DNA of 64,000 nt from Deroplatys truncata (taxonomy: Eukaryota; Arthropoda; Insecta; Mantodea; Mantidae), in contig CM060984.1 of assembly GCA_030765065.1 (NCBI GenBank), positions 100,297,488 to 100,361,487 of the forward strand, written 5' to 3'. How positions within the stretch are numbered: the first letter of the stretch is position 1; the number at the start of each line of letters is the position of its first letter. The position numbers and the translations under genes were made by a program. A model generated the notes under the pieces. It made no database searches. It was given only the letters and a program-made list of their open reading frames with translations, and was not told the origin of the DNA. Positions 47,281 to 58,269 of the stretch are shown piece by piece.

Positions 47281-48555
47281 CAGAGTGTATCCTTATTGGT
47301 GTCGTCATTTGGGGGACGTGTTCCTGACATCAAAACAGTAAAACCAGTTGATATGTACATGGGTCTGAAAATAAACCGTTTCGTTGTTATAGGCCAAAGA
47401 AGATGTATTCCACGAGTGAACAGACGGATATGCACTACACGTATGGCCGTGCAGACGGCAATGCAGCACGAGCACATACACTTTATGCAGAAAGGTACCC
47501 TGACAGGCAGTTACCGTGTGCAAGAACATATGCACGAATTCACCAACGCTTGAGAGAGTATGGCGCATTTGGTAGTACTGGGGATGTTTGGAGACCAAGA
47601 GCGGTACGAGGCATTCAGCTTGAAGAACCCATCACTAAGCACAAGACGTATGGCTGTAAGGGAAAGAGTTAGTATATGACTATCTTGAGAATTCTGTATG
47701 AAAATCTTCTGTACCCGTATCACCTTCAACGAGGTGATAAATGAGACGGAATTTGAGCCAAGAAGACGTTTCTGTCAATGCATGTTACAGCAGTGTGGTG
47801 TGTTCATCAATTTCCTAGCCTGTATCTTATTCACGGATAAGGCTGGTTTTACTCTCGACGGCATCTTCAATTTTCATAACACTCATAACTGGGCATTTGA
47901 AAATCCTAATGAAACACGACAGGACAACCATCAATAGAGGTTCTCTTTCAAAGTTTGTGGTGGAATCATTTATGGTCACCTTATTGGTCCCTACTTCTTC
48001 CCTCCGCGTCTGAATGGACAAACCTATCTCCAGTTTCTCAGAAATGAGTTGCATCACTTAACTGATAATGTGCCTCTGGACATCATCCGTGGTTTTTACA
48101 CGATGGTGCTCCAGCTCATTTCAATATGATAGTTCGTAAGTTTCTTAATGATTGATTTCCGCAAAGATGGATTGGTCGAGGGGGATCCATTGCATGGTCT
48201 GCTCGATCGCCTGGTTTGGATCCAATGGATTTCTTTGTCTGGGGACATTTGAAGTCCTTGGTTTATGCGACTCCTGTACCTGATGTTACTATTTTGAGAG
48301 GACGCATTCAAACTGGATTTGACCAAATACGAAACACACCAGGAATTTTCAAAGAGTACGCCAGAGCATAGAACGCAGGCTTACTGCATGCATCGAAGCA
48401 AGAGGAAGCCACTTCGAGCAATTTTTGTTACTTTTGATTGTGTTGTAACTCTGAAATTAATTATTTTCAGACCCATGTTCATATGAACGTTTTTTGCTGT
48501 TTTGATGTCAGGAACACATTCCCCAAATATATGATACCAATAATGATACAACCTG
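47281..48555 (+). mobile_element. mariner-like transposon with about 100-bp terminal inverted repeats
   Basis: Left terminus 47281-47384 and right terminus 48459-48555 are imperfect inverted copies. Shared blocks are 'GTGTTCCTGACATCAAAACA' and 'CATGGGTCTGAAAATAA', with outer ends CAG...CTG. TA lies directly outside both ends (47279-47280, 48556-48557). The length of 1275 bp and the TA target fit the Tc1/mariner superfamily. The internal gene is frameshifted. Confidence 0.87.
47400..48450 (+). pseudogene. mariner-like transposase with helix-turn-helix N-terminus, frameshifted
   Basis: 'MHYTYGRADGNAARAHTLYA' and 'RTYARIHQRLREYG' form the N-terminal DNA-binding domain of an insect family often found with a DUF4817-type N-terminus. 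Then 'RRFCQCMLQQC' and 'ILFTDKAGFTLDGIFNFHNT' hold the first catalytic Asp (about 47833). A 'HDGAPAHF'-type block, frameshifted by an extra T run near 48090-48120, is the second. The 'DPMDFFVWGHLKSLVYATPV' block (near 48220-48270) is the third. Stops and frameshifts occur around 47670-47700, 47936 and 48090. A more eroded relative is at 18905-19870. Confidence 0.82.
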
Positions 48556-48557
48556 TA

Positions 48558-49848
48558 TTTTAACGTATAGGTTTACTATATATTACGTTGAAGCTGGCGG
48601 TGACTAAAAGCTTGTTACAAGCAGCTATTTCGTACAAGGAGTGCTGTTTCCAGGACTTAGGTAAAGAAATATAGAATAGCCCGACCTTGAGCCTTTATAA
48701 TCTAAAAGCAGAGGGTGGTTTCTGGAAACTTCCCGGAGTCAGTTTGTGACTCAGATACTAACAATCGTGATTTTGGAAAGCTAATCACGTGACTTTCAGT
48801 AGAAAATGTCGGTGTCGAATCAGATTTTAAATGTGTCGTGTAACAGATAGGCAGCCAATAATGTTTAAAAAGCCAAAGTTAAATATTTTGAATGCTGGAA
48901 GTCAAAGTTAGTGTACTAACGCCAAGAACACTTGCTTGTCTGGTCGTCGTGATGTAAAGACGTATATTGTGATGTGAAAAGAAGTCCGTAGTGTTTGTTG
49001 AATAATGTGATCTACACGGCAATTGGTGTTGTGAAAGGTAAAGCAATATAATAGGAGCACACAAGAATGACTTCAACCACGTAGAACATGCAAAAATTAA
49101 CTAAATGTGTAACACAAATGCCTTCAGTGACAGGTGCCATTATCAGATTACAAAAACATACATAGGAAAAAACATTTTCATAATTACGTGGTGACCACCG
49201 CAAAGCCCATTCTACAGCAACAAGTCACCTGTTATGTTTCCTTTCCTAACCATTTGCTTCACCTTATACAAAGCTGATTCTAAGGGATTCAGATCACACA
49301 TGTATAGGGGCAAGAGAACAACGTGCGTTTACCCATCTCGTAAGATTCGTTTATTTCATTCAGCTTGTACAGTTCTGATTCACGCACAAAACTGTCTTTG
49401 TTTTGCAACCATGATACTAACGCAGATTTAACGGCTCCTAGAAACGAGTTTATTTCCCTCTGCAGCGTAATATGGAGCTTTATCTAAAACTACAACAGAA
49501 GAGGAGGGTATACATATTATAAATATTTTTTCTCGGATTCAATTTTCATAGTTCACAAGGTTCATTTGTTCATGATTATCACCTTTAATTGTCCATCTTG
49601 TAAACGAGAAGAGAACTTTCCAAAAACCCACCTACACTATCTTACTTTGCCAGCATCTATCGAATTCTGGCAATCTTGTACTACAAGTTACTCGTAAAAA
49701 GTTACAAGTGAAACAGAGCAAAGATATCAGCTATGATTATTAGTATTCATGGTGTAAAGAGCGTTAGTACTAAGCTAGCAACAGCGGCATAACAACGATA
49801 GCAGAGATGTTTATAAAAGCACGGACAGGATTAACATGGAGTATCTCT
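48558..49848. other. intergenic DNA, about 1.3 kb, nothing recognised
   Basis: AT-rich. No supported coding frame, inverted termini or tandem repeats. Confidence 0.4.
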
Positions 49849-50470
49849 TTTTATTCTCTCTACTACGTATAGTAAGTAGGGGAAGTATTGTATTCCACCC
49901 AAAAATTGATACCAAGATTTCACCGGAAATACATGTTTTGAGACCCCCTGAATCCAAAAAAAGGATTTTTGGAAACATTTTCGTGTGTGTGTGTGGGTGG
50001 GTGGGTGAACAGCATAACTCAGAAACGAACAGTCGGATAAACACCAAACTTGGTATTTGGGTTCAGTATCTTCCAGAGATGCGACACGAAGGTTTTCAAG
50101 AAAAAACCCCCCACCCAAGATTACACTTTACATCGAACATTTTTCGAAAATTTTAATTTTCTCAAAAACGGCTCCAACGATTTTGATTAAAATATCATAT
50201 GTTTAAGATATTTTGATGACAAAAAATGTATATCTTGAATTTTCTGGGAATGTCTCCAAAAGTATTCTTCATTGTGAATGACTTTTGCATAACTGGTAAA
50301 CCATAAGAGATAGACAAAATGTTACTACACAAAAAATGTAGATCGCGTTAAAATACACAATTTATGTCATATATATTTATTTTGTTGAGTGAACCATTTT
50401 CGAGATAATGCTTGTTATTCTCTTAAATTTTGCAATACTTATACTTTTTCTCAAATTCGTTATTCATTTT
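49849..50470 (-). repeat. family A repeat lacking its 5' part
   Basis: Reverse-strand copy from 'ctctactacgtatagtaag' to the internal joint ('ttcgttattcatttttta'), where the next unit starts at once. Identical breakpoint to unit 25156-25782 of the plus-strand array. Confidence 0.85.
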
Positions 50471-51313
50471 TTACTTTCTCTACTACGTAGGGGAGGTATC
50501 GTATTCCACCCAAAAATTCGATACCGATATTTCACCGGAAATGCATGTTTTGAGACCCCCTGAATCCAAAAAAAGCATTTTTGGAAACATGTCCGTGTGT
50601 GTCTGTGTGTGTGTCTGTCTGTGAACAGCTTAACTCAGAAACGAACAGTCGGATAAACACCAAACTTGGTATTTAGGTTCAGTATCTTACAAGGATGCGA
50701 CACGAAGGTTTTCAAGAAAATCCCCCCACGCCAGATTACCCTTTACATGGAACATTTTTCGAAAATTTTAATTTTCTCAAAAATGGCTCTAACGATTTTG
50801 ATTAAAATATCATATGTTTAAGATATTTTGATGACAAAAAATGTATATCTTGAATTTTCTGGGAATGTCTCCCAAAGTATTCTTCATTGTGAACGACTTT
50901 TGCATAACTGGTAAACCATAAGAGATAGACAAACTTTTAGTACACAAAAAATGTAGATCGCGTTAAAATACACAATTTATGTCATATACATTTGTTTTTG
51001 TTGAATGAACCATTTTCGAGATATTGCTTGTTATTCCCTTAAATTTTGCAATACTTATACTTTTTCTCTAATTCGTTATTCATTTTTTATGTCCTGGACA
51101 TGCAAAGAGAATGGAATGCTCCGCATAGCAACCAGTGCTTAAAAGATTTGACTATCGCTTAAAACCTACCATATTCCCCTTGCACCTACAAGAAAATTAG
51201 CAATAAGATTGACATCTCGATTAACATGAATCATATGGAGAATAAGCGTTTGTAAAAATAGTTTGTACAAGAGTAGAGAAAGTCATGTGAGTGTAACACA
51301 TCAGAATTCTTTT
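50471..51313 (-). repeat. family A repeat, full-length copy
   Basis: Complete reverse-strand unit ending 'gagtgtaacacatcagaa'. The 3' hairpin region is shortened ('ctactacgtaggggagg'), losing one side of the stem. Confidence 0.85.
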
Positions 51314-51540
51314 TGTGCTGGTAATGCAAAGAGAATGGAATACTCCACATAGCAACCAGCTCTTAAAATATTTGACTATCGCTTAAAGCCTAGCAATTAC
51401 CCTTGCATCTACAAGAAAATTAGCAATAGGATTAACATCTCGATTAACATGAAGCATATGGAGAATAAGAATAATCATTTGTAAAAATAGTTTGTACAAG
51501 AGTAGAGAAAGTCATGTGAGTGTAACACATCAGATTTTTA
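51314..51540 (-). repeat. family A repeat, 5' part only
   Basis: Reverse-strand 5' piece of about 225 bp bounded by the internal joint. The counterpart of unit 23128-23364. Confidence 0.82.
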
Positions 51541-52366
51541 CTTTTCTACCATGTATTAGGTAGAGAAGCTATTATATACCGGAAATATGATATGAGACCC
51601 CTTGAATTAAAAAAAAACATTTTTAGAAAAACATCGTGTGTCTGTGTATCTGTGAGAGCGTAAGTCAAAAACGAAAAGTCTGATAAATATCAAACTTGGT
51701 ATTTAGGTTCAGTACCTTCTAAAGTGATTTTCAAGAAAATCTCTTTACCCTAAATTACCCTTTAAATGGAAAATTTTTAGAAAGTTTTATTTTTTGGAAA
51801 ATGGCTGTAACGATTTTGATTAAAGCACCATTTATAATAAATATATTTACATCACAAACAAAATATATCTTGAAATTTCTGGGATTGGCCCTTGAAGTTC
51901 CTCTTTATTCTGAAGAAATTTTATATAATCTTGTACAGCTGATAATGTTGAGCGATAGACGAACATGTACTACACAAAAAATGTAATCTCTTTAAAATAC
52001 GCAATTTGTTTCAAATATCTTTTATGTGGCACAAGCCATTTTCGAGATATCTGCATTTGGTTCGAATTGTTTCACACTCAGCCATTTGTTTTAAAGCCCT
52101 GTCGATTTTCAGTTGTTTCTCGCGATGTCATAGAAAGAGTATGGCATTTTAAGGCCAACATATAGCGTCCAGTTCTAAAACATTTGATCACCATTATTCC
52201 GTTTGTTATATGCATAACGAAATGTATAATGTAGGTATTTCCGAAAAGATTTATCTCCATTAAAATGAAATAGACAGGAAAATAAACTTTCGTGAGAATA
52301 ACTTGTTTATCCACTAAATAAGCGATAGTATAGAAAGTCATGTGAATGTAACACATAAGATTTTTT
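51541..52366 (-). repeat. family A repeat, old diverged copy
   Basis: Reverse-strand copy of the older subfamily ('atgtggcacaagccattttc' phrase), ending 'catgtgaatgtaacacat'. Confidence 0.75.
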
Positions 52367-52650
52367 AAAATAATATATAACATCTTTTCTTACTAAATGT
52401 GGCGCTATAGGCGGTGGACATTGATGATACATGAAACGAAAATTGCTAAAGGAAATCTGGGAAGGAAACGTTTCATGCACACAATTTGGGTACCTCCTCG
52501 GCATTTTACAGTTATGAGGACTGAGGAAAATCTGAAAAAACCACCTAATAATGGAAGACAGTCCTCCAGGATTTGAACCGCGCATCTCCCAGTCTTGCCT
52601 TAATGACCTCGGTTCCTGGTACTGATGTGGAGTACCTCGCCCTATACATG
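52367..52650. other. intergenic DNA, possible SINE-like 3' piece
   Basis: Near 52562-52600 'aggatttgaaccgcgcat' resembles the complement of a B-box region with trailing tRNA-like sequence. No mate is present in the window. Confidence 0.3.
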
Positions 52651-53301
52651 AACTGTTGCATAAATACCAATGCCGCTATTTAGTTCAATATCTTCCAAAA
52701 ATGCGACAAAGATTTTTCAGAAAACTCCCGCACCCCAAGCTACCCTGTATATGGAAATATTATCGAAGTATTTCTTTATTATTCCCAAACTTTTATCTAA
52801 CGATTTTTATTAAGACACTATACGTTTAAAATATTTACATGAACAACTAAACGCATCTGCTGAATTTTATGCGAATAGCTTGAGAAGTCCTGCTCCTGAA
52901 TGAGTTCTATAGAATTTCATACAACTGGTGAATCATGAGATAAACAAAATGTTTTTTCACAAAAAATGTAGATCTCTTTAAACTACACAATTTATTTCAG
53001 TTAGCTTCGTTATGGCATGAGCCATTTCCGAGATATCCGTTATTATTGGTTTGAATTGTTCAATACTCTTGTTATTTTAAGTGCTGTCACCAGTAGTCAT
53101 TTCCAGCGATATCATGTAGAGAGTGTAGAATTTCAAAGCAGTATCTAGCAACCAGGTTTTTAAACATCTGAATATCGCTTCAGTCCCCTATATTTTCCTT
53201 GTATCTTCAACGAAATGTTAATGAAACTATTTCTGCAGACATTTATCTCGATTAACATGAAGTATAAAAAATAAGCTTTTGCAAGAAGAGTTTGTAGAAG
53301 C
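52651..53301 (-). repeat. family A repeat, old copy, first part (interrupted by mariner)
   Basis: Reverse-strand old copy ('aaaatgcgacaaagattttt', 'atctcgattaacatgaagta'). Its expected 5' terminus reappears at about 53990-54035 beyond the mariner element. Confidence 0.65.
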
Positions 53302-53303
53302 TA

Positions 53304-53966
53304 CGAGGGCTGTCTTAAAAGTACCCGATCTAACAAAGAAAACACAAACATTTTGGGAAAATACATCTTTATTTCTCTACATAGTCTCCTTTCGGCTCGA
53401 TACACTTTTCCCAGCAATCTTCAATCGCTTCAATACCCTGTTTACAGTGAGAACCGTCGGTTCGGCAAAATAGCCATCAACTGCAAACTCTACCTCTTCA
53501 TTGTTGGCAAATCTTTTACCAACAAGGCATTTCTTGAACTTTGGAAACAGAAAATAATCAGAGGGGGCTAAGTCTGGCGAATATGGCGCATGAGAAAGCA
53601 ATTCGAACTTAACTCATTGATTCTGGCCATGGCGATAATGGAAGTGTGAACTGGTGCACTGTCTTACGAAACAGTGCTTGATTTCACCATTAAAACGTTG
53701 CAATAAGTTTGCATAATACTCGCCATTGATTGATTTTCCTTTTTGAAAAGATAATCAATGAAAATTATCACACGCGTATCCCAAAAAACTGATGCCATGA
53801 TGTTGCCTGCAGATGAAACTGTCTTCGCCTTCTTTGGAGCCGATTCTCCCCTTTCAATCCATTGTTTTGACTGTTCCTTCGTCTCAGATGTGAAGTGATG
53901 GACCCATGTTTCATCCATGGTTATAAATCGACGCTAAACCTCGGCTTTATTGCAGCGAAACAATAA
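53304..53966 (-). mobile_element. mariner element, 5' truncated, nested in a family A repeat
   Basis: One terminal repeat is present at 53304-53328 ('CGAGGGCTGTCTTAAAAGTA'), preceded by TA. The opposite terminus and the first half of the transposase are missing. It lies between two parts of an old family A copy. Confidence 0.8.
53377..53960 (-). pseudogene. mariner transposase, C-terminal half, frameshifted
   Basis: 'RRFITMDETWVHHFTSETKE' contains the first catalytic Asp. 'KTVSSAGNIMASVFWDTRVI' and 'IIFIDYLFKKENQ' follow. A frameshift between 53664 and 53601 destroys the block with the second Asp. 'HAPYSPDLAPSDYFLFP' then holds the third Asp (D34D type). The N-terminal DNA-binding domain is absent. 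Confidence 0.85.
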
Positions 53967-53989
53967 AAAAAAATCGTATAAAAATAAAT

Positions 53990-54035
53990 GTTACTGATTA
54001 GGGAGTCATGTGAATGTAGCTAATAGGGTTTCTTA
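53990..54035 (-). repeat. family A repeat, 5' terminus of the interrupted copy
   Basis: 'agggagtcatgtgaatgta' matches the 5' terminal block on the reverse strand and completes the copy at 52651-53301. Confidence 0.5.
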
Positions 54036-54041
54036 GAAAAG

Positions 54042-54043
54042 GG

Positions 54044-54084
<41 letters not shown>
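54042..54084. repeat. (TG)n microsatellite
   Basis: About 18 dinucleotide steps, followed by 'gaacagcatagcttga'. The context is the microsatellite core of another worn family A fragment (to about 54170). Confidence 0.9.
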
Positions 54085-54086
<2 letters not shown>

Positions 54087-54188
54087 CAGCATAGCTTGAA
54101 CACAGCATAAAATTCTAAGGAGACAAAAGGTTTTTAAGAAAATATCCCACCACAAACTACACATGATATGGATTATTTCTTATGTTTT

Positions 54189-55033
54189 TTACTTTCTCTA
54201 CTACGTATAGTAAGTAGGGGAAGTATTGTATTCCACCCAAAAATTCGATACCGAGGTTTCACCGGAAATACATGTTTTGAGACGCCCTGAATCCAAAAAA
54301 ATCATTTTTGGAAACATGTCCGTGTGTGTGTGTCCGTGTGTCTGTGAACAGCACAACTCAGAAACGAACAGTCGGATAAACCGCCAAACTTGGTATTTAG
54401 GTTCAGTATCTTCCAGAGATGCTACACGAAGTTTTTCAAGAAAATCCCTCCACCCCAGATTACCCTTTAAATGGAACATTTTTCGAAAATTTTAATTTTC
54501 TCCAAATGGCTGTAATGATTTTCATTAAAATATCATATGTTTAAGATATTTTCATGAGAAATGAAATGTATATCTCGAATTTTCTGGGAATGTCTCCAAA
54601 AGTGTTCTTCATTTTGAACGACTTATGCATAACTGGTAAACCATAAGAGATATCAAAATTTTACCACACAAAAAATGTAGATCGCATTAACATACACAAT
54701 TTATGTGATATACACTTTTTTGTTGGGTGAACCATTTTCGAGATATTGCTTGTTATTCTCTTAAACGTTCCAATACTTATACTTTTTCTCAAATTCGTTA
54801 TTCATTTTTTTTGTCCTGGTAATGCAAAGAGAATGGAATACTCCACATACAACCAATTCTTAAAATATTTGAGTATCGCTTAAAGGCTAGCAATTCCCCT
54901 TGCATCTACAAGAAAATTAGCAATACGATTAACATCTCGATATCTCGATTAATATAAAGTAGATGGAGAATAAGCGTTTGTAAAAATAGTTTGTACAAGA
55001 GTAGAGAATGTCATGTGAATGTAACACATCAGA
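54189..55033 (-). repeat. family A repeat, full-length copy
   Basis: Reverse-strand unit from 'actttctctactacgtata' to 'gaatgtaacacatcagaa'. It keeps the 3' hairpin and a short microsatellite. Confidence 0.85.
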
Positions 55034-55035
55034 AT

Positions 55036-55200
55036 TTCTTTTTATCTTCTGTAAGGATTTTGATTAAACTGCAATGTGTTTAATATATTTGCATGATAAA
55101 TAAGTTCATATCTTAAATGTTCTGCAAATAGCCTGTGAAATCCTCTTCATTCCCAACGTATAATTTTCAATAACTTGTAAATCATAAGGGAAATCAAACA
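55036..55200 (-). repeat. family A repeat, old internal fragment
   Basis: Contains 'aaggattttgattaaactgc' and 'taacttgtaaatcataagg' blocks on the reverse strand. Confidence 0.5.
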
Positions 55201-55740
55201 GAAATCGTTATGATCTACAGAAATAAAATCGCACAATGAGAGAAAAAGGAAACAGTTTGAGGGTGGTGGGATACGTATTCATTATTTTAAACCGAAATAT
55301 TTAGGGCAAACATACGCTTAACCTCTAATTAGAGGTACGACCAGTCACTGCAACTCGATCATCTTCTGCCTCTTCTGAAAATGCCAGTGAAACAAATTGT
55401 CGCGAAGTCGTTGTGTTATCTTATTTGCTGAGCGCCTGTTGTTGTTTTACTATTTTGAATTTTGGGTTCTTGGTCCTCCGGCTAGCTATTATTACTCAGT
55501 CGAACAAACCTCTTGATCAGGGTGTGTAAACGGAAAGCAGTTGTTACTAAAGATAACACTGATAAAAGAATTTGTGTTTACACTTTTATTGCCGTCACAT
55601 TTTATTGATTTCACATATTTACTCTTGATACACGCCTGGCTGAAACTGTTATATTTTTTAATGTAACTATAATCACTTATTTGCCGCACATTATTAATTC
55701 GAGTATTTCACAATTTTGTAACTAACTTTACGACGCGAGA
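55201..55740. other. intergenic DNA, nothing recognised
   Basis: No supported feature. Confidence 0.4.
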
Positions 55741-55837
55741 GATTCTGTAGAATTGCGTAACGTGTATTTCATGGATGATTCTGTTGAACTGGGCGACGTG
55801 TAATGCGTGAATGATTCTCTTAAACTTTGCGATACTT
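55741..55837. repeat. 36-bp tandem repeat, three diverged copies
   Basis: Three successive units begin 'gattctgtagaattgcgtaa', 'gattctgttgaactgggcga' and 'gattctcttaaactttgcga', spaced about 36 bp. No protein reading is evident. Confidence 0.75.
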
Positions 55838-56839
55838 GTCTCTGGCTTCATAATTTATACTCCCTCACCCCGATATGCCTAAACATTATAACAGAGCTGC
55901 TATTGGTCAATAAAACGCGCCAACATTAGCGTCTATTTTTTTATCCAATCAAAATTACGAACACATATGCTCTAGGGAAGATGCTCCCTCCATTTCTAAA
56001 GAAAAGCGCGCTACTCTGACGCCATTTGCTTGTCTCTTCTAATTAATAAACAACTCACCCCCTCGCTCATTGTTACCCGCTCCTATTGTCAGTTTCAGTG
56101 AGGCCGTGTAAACTTATTTCCTAACAATGCTTATAATTAACAAACATCTCAAATCATTGTCATACAACAATGTTACTTTACACTACAATCACTCTGGCAT
56201 TCACAGTCTTGTGATATAAAATATTGCCTCAAAATGAGATAATTCTATGACTACCCTGCGGTCGATTGGTGTTCACGTCGGCTTCTTAACCCAAAGGTCC
56301 TATGGGAACTTTCCTTTAAGTAGAATATATATTTTTTGATCTTCCGTAGAATGTAAGGGATTTCACAATAACAGGAGGTATAAATCTAATGTAAAAACAC
56401 AACGTAAGGTATGGGCTTTTGCTTGCAGATTTGATTGACCCATCTTATTTACCGCACTTTGAACAAACCGCCTATGCAAAAGATATAGAAAAGGTCCCCT
56501 TCAGTGTTGCTCTTGTATGGAGATGGTGTGCTGAACGCAGGAATCTCAGCGGTTCGCACAGGAATATGAACAGCACACAGCGTGGGAAAGACGCAAAAGT
56601 TCCAGTTAATCCCTAAAACCGAACTCCAAACTACTCTTGTGAAGAGAAGTGCTTCCATCAGCACGCTGTTTGCAAAACATCGGGAGGTCTGGTTTTAAAC
56701 ATCACCAAGACCTACTTCATTTGTTTACGTTGTTCAGCCGATATGAGGATGATTCAACAGTGTTGAAAATAATCACACAGAGCACATAAAATATAATATC
56801 CCTAAACATCTATCTTTTTACTGCGCAGGAATTAGAGTG
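55838..56839. other. intergenic DNA, nothing firmly recognised
   Basis: Two small opposing frames (65 and 71 codons) near 56420-56660 have no motif. Confidence 0.35.
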
Positions 56840-57990
56840 CAGTTTACGATATTTCGGGGCTTAAGAGGAGAGTAGGATATATAGGAGAGAGCTGGGCCAC
56901 TTTTTTGCGTTTATATGGGAAAGGATAGGGAAAACGAGGCTAGATGGGACGGTTCAAGGAGGAAAATGCGTTTATATGGGAGAGATAGGGAATACGAGGA
57001 CTTACGCTAGGCTAGAGAGGGTTGAAGGAGGGAAATACGTTTATATGGAAGAAATAGTAGAGAGGTGCTAGGCTAGACGGAGGCTGAGGAGTAGAGTATG
57101 GTTTATATGAAAGGTATAGGAAAACGAGGAGGGGTGTTAGGCTAGACAGAGTTGAAGGGTAGAGTATGTCTTTTATATGAGAAGTATAGGAAAACGATGA
57201 GAGGTGTTAGACTAGACAGGGCTTGAAACGTAGTGCAGGGTTTATATGAGAGATATAGGAACAGGAGGAGGGGTGTTAGGCTAGACAGAGGTTGAGGAGT
57301 AGAGTATGGTTTTAGATGAGAGATATAGGAAAACGAGGAGAGGTGTTAGGCTAGGAGGGTTTAAGTATGCGTTTATAAGGAGAGACGAGAAAACGGAGAG
57401 AGATCCTATGTTAGTATACACAGGTGTTTAAAGCTAGAATGTGTTTTATATAGGCTAGATAGGAAACCAAAGAGATACTCTGCTAGACAGGGGACAGGAG
57501 AGGAATGCGCTTTATGAGAGGTAGGGATACGGGGAATGGTGTTAGGCTAGACAGAGGTTGAGAGTAGAGTATGCGTTTATATGTATGAGAAGTATAGGAA
57601 CAGGAAGAGGGGTGCTAGGCTAGACAGAGGTTGAGGAGTAGAGTATAGTTTATATGAGAGGTATAGGAAAACGAGGGAAGGTGTTAGGCTAGACAGAGGT
57701 TGAAAATAGAGTATGGGTTATATGAGTGGTATAGGAAAACGAGGAGAGGAGTTAGACTAGACAGAGGTCGAGGAGCAGAGTATGGTTTATGTGAGAGTCA
57801 TAGGTAAACGAGAGAGGCGTTAGGCTAGAAAGAGCTAGAGGAGTAGAGTATGGTTTATATGAGAGGTATAGGAACAGGAGGAGAGGTGTTAGGCTAGACA
57901 GGTAGTGTAGCAGTAGGAATATGGACTTATATACAGGAGAGATAGGGAATATGAGGTGCTAGACTTGAAAGCAACTTTAGACGTGAACTT
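56840..57990. repeat. minisatellite, about 70-bp unit, roughly 16 copies
   Basis: The recurring unit contains 'ttaggctagacagaggttg', 'agtagagtatggtttatatg' and 'agaggtataggaaaacgag'. The marker 'ggctaga' recurs about every 66-73 bp from 56939 to 57956. Plus strand is strongly purine-rich. Copies differ by substitutions and small indels, so the array is not freshly homogenised. Confidence 0.92.
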
Positions 57991-58052
57991 AGTGGAAAAC
58001 TGTTTCATGTCAATGTTAGAACGCTAATTCTAGACATGCCCATCACGTAACC

Positions 58053-58255
58053 TATTCAGGGAAAAGGTGACTCGTTCAGGGGTAAAAGGTGACTGCTCAG
58101 GGAAAAAGGAGGTCCACAAAGGGAAAAAGTTGACTAGCAACGGGAAAAAGGCGACCAGTAAAGGGAAAAATGTCACCAGCAAAGGGAAAAAGGCGACCAC
58201 CAAAGGGAAAAAGGTGAGCCATAAAGGGAAAAAGGTGACCTGCAACGGGAAAAGC
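58053..58255 (+). repeat. 21-bp minisatellite with coding-like Lys/Gly heptad
   Basis: About ten copies of a unit like 'aaagggaaaaaggcgaccag'. Because 21 is a multiple of three, the plus strand reads as a repeated basic heptad of the KGKKATS type (58067-58279). The frame has no ATG (it opens with GTG), and the first units are not all 21 bp. A splice-donor-like CAG/GTAAGT follows at 58273-58281, but CAGGTAATTC recurs throughout the next array. I read it as repeat DNA, with an unproven chance of being an exon. Confidence 0.8.
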
Positions 58256-58269
58256 CAACCCACTAACAC

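Noticed and set aside
58030-58269. Hydrophobic antisense repeat protein (FFPLLVT heptads)
   Set aside because: It is the complementary reading of the 21-bp minisatellite; any repeat with a length divisible by three gives such frames.
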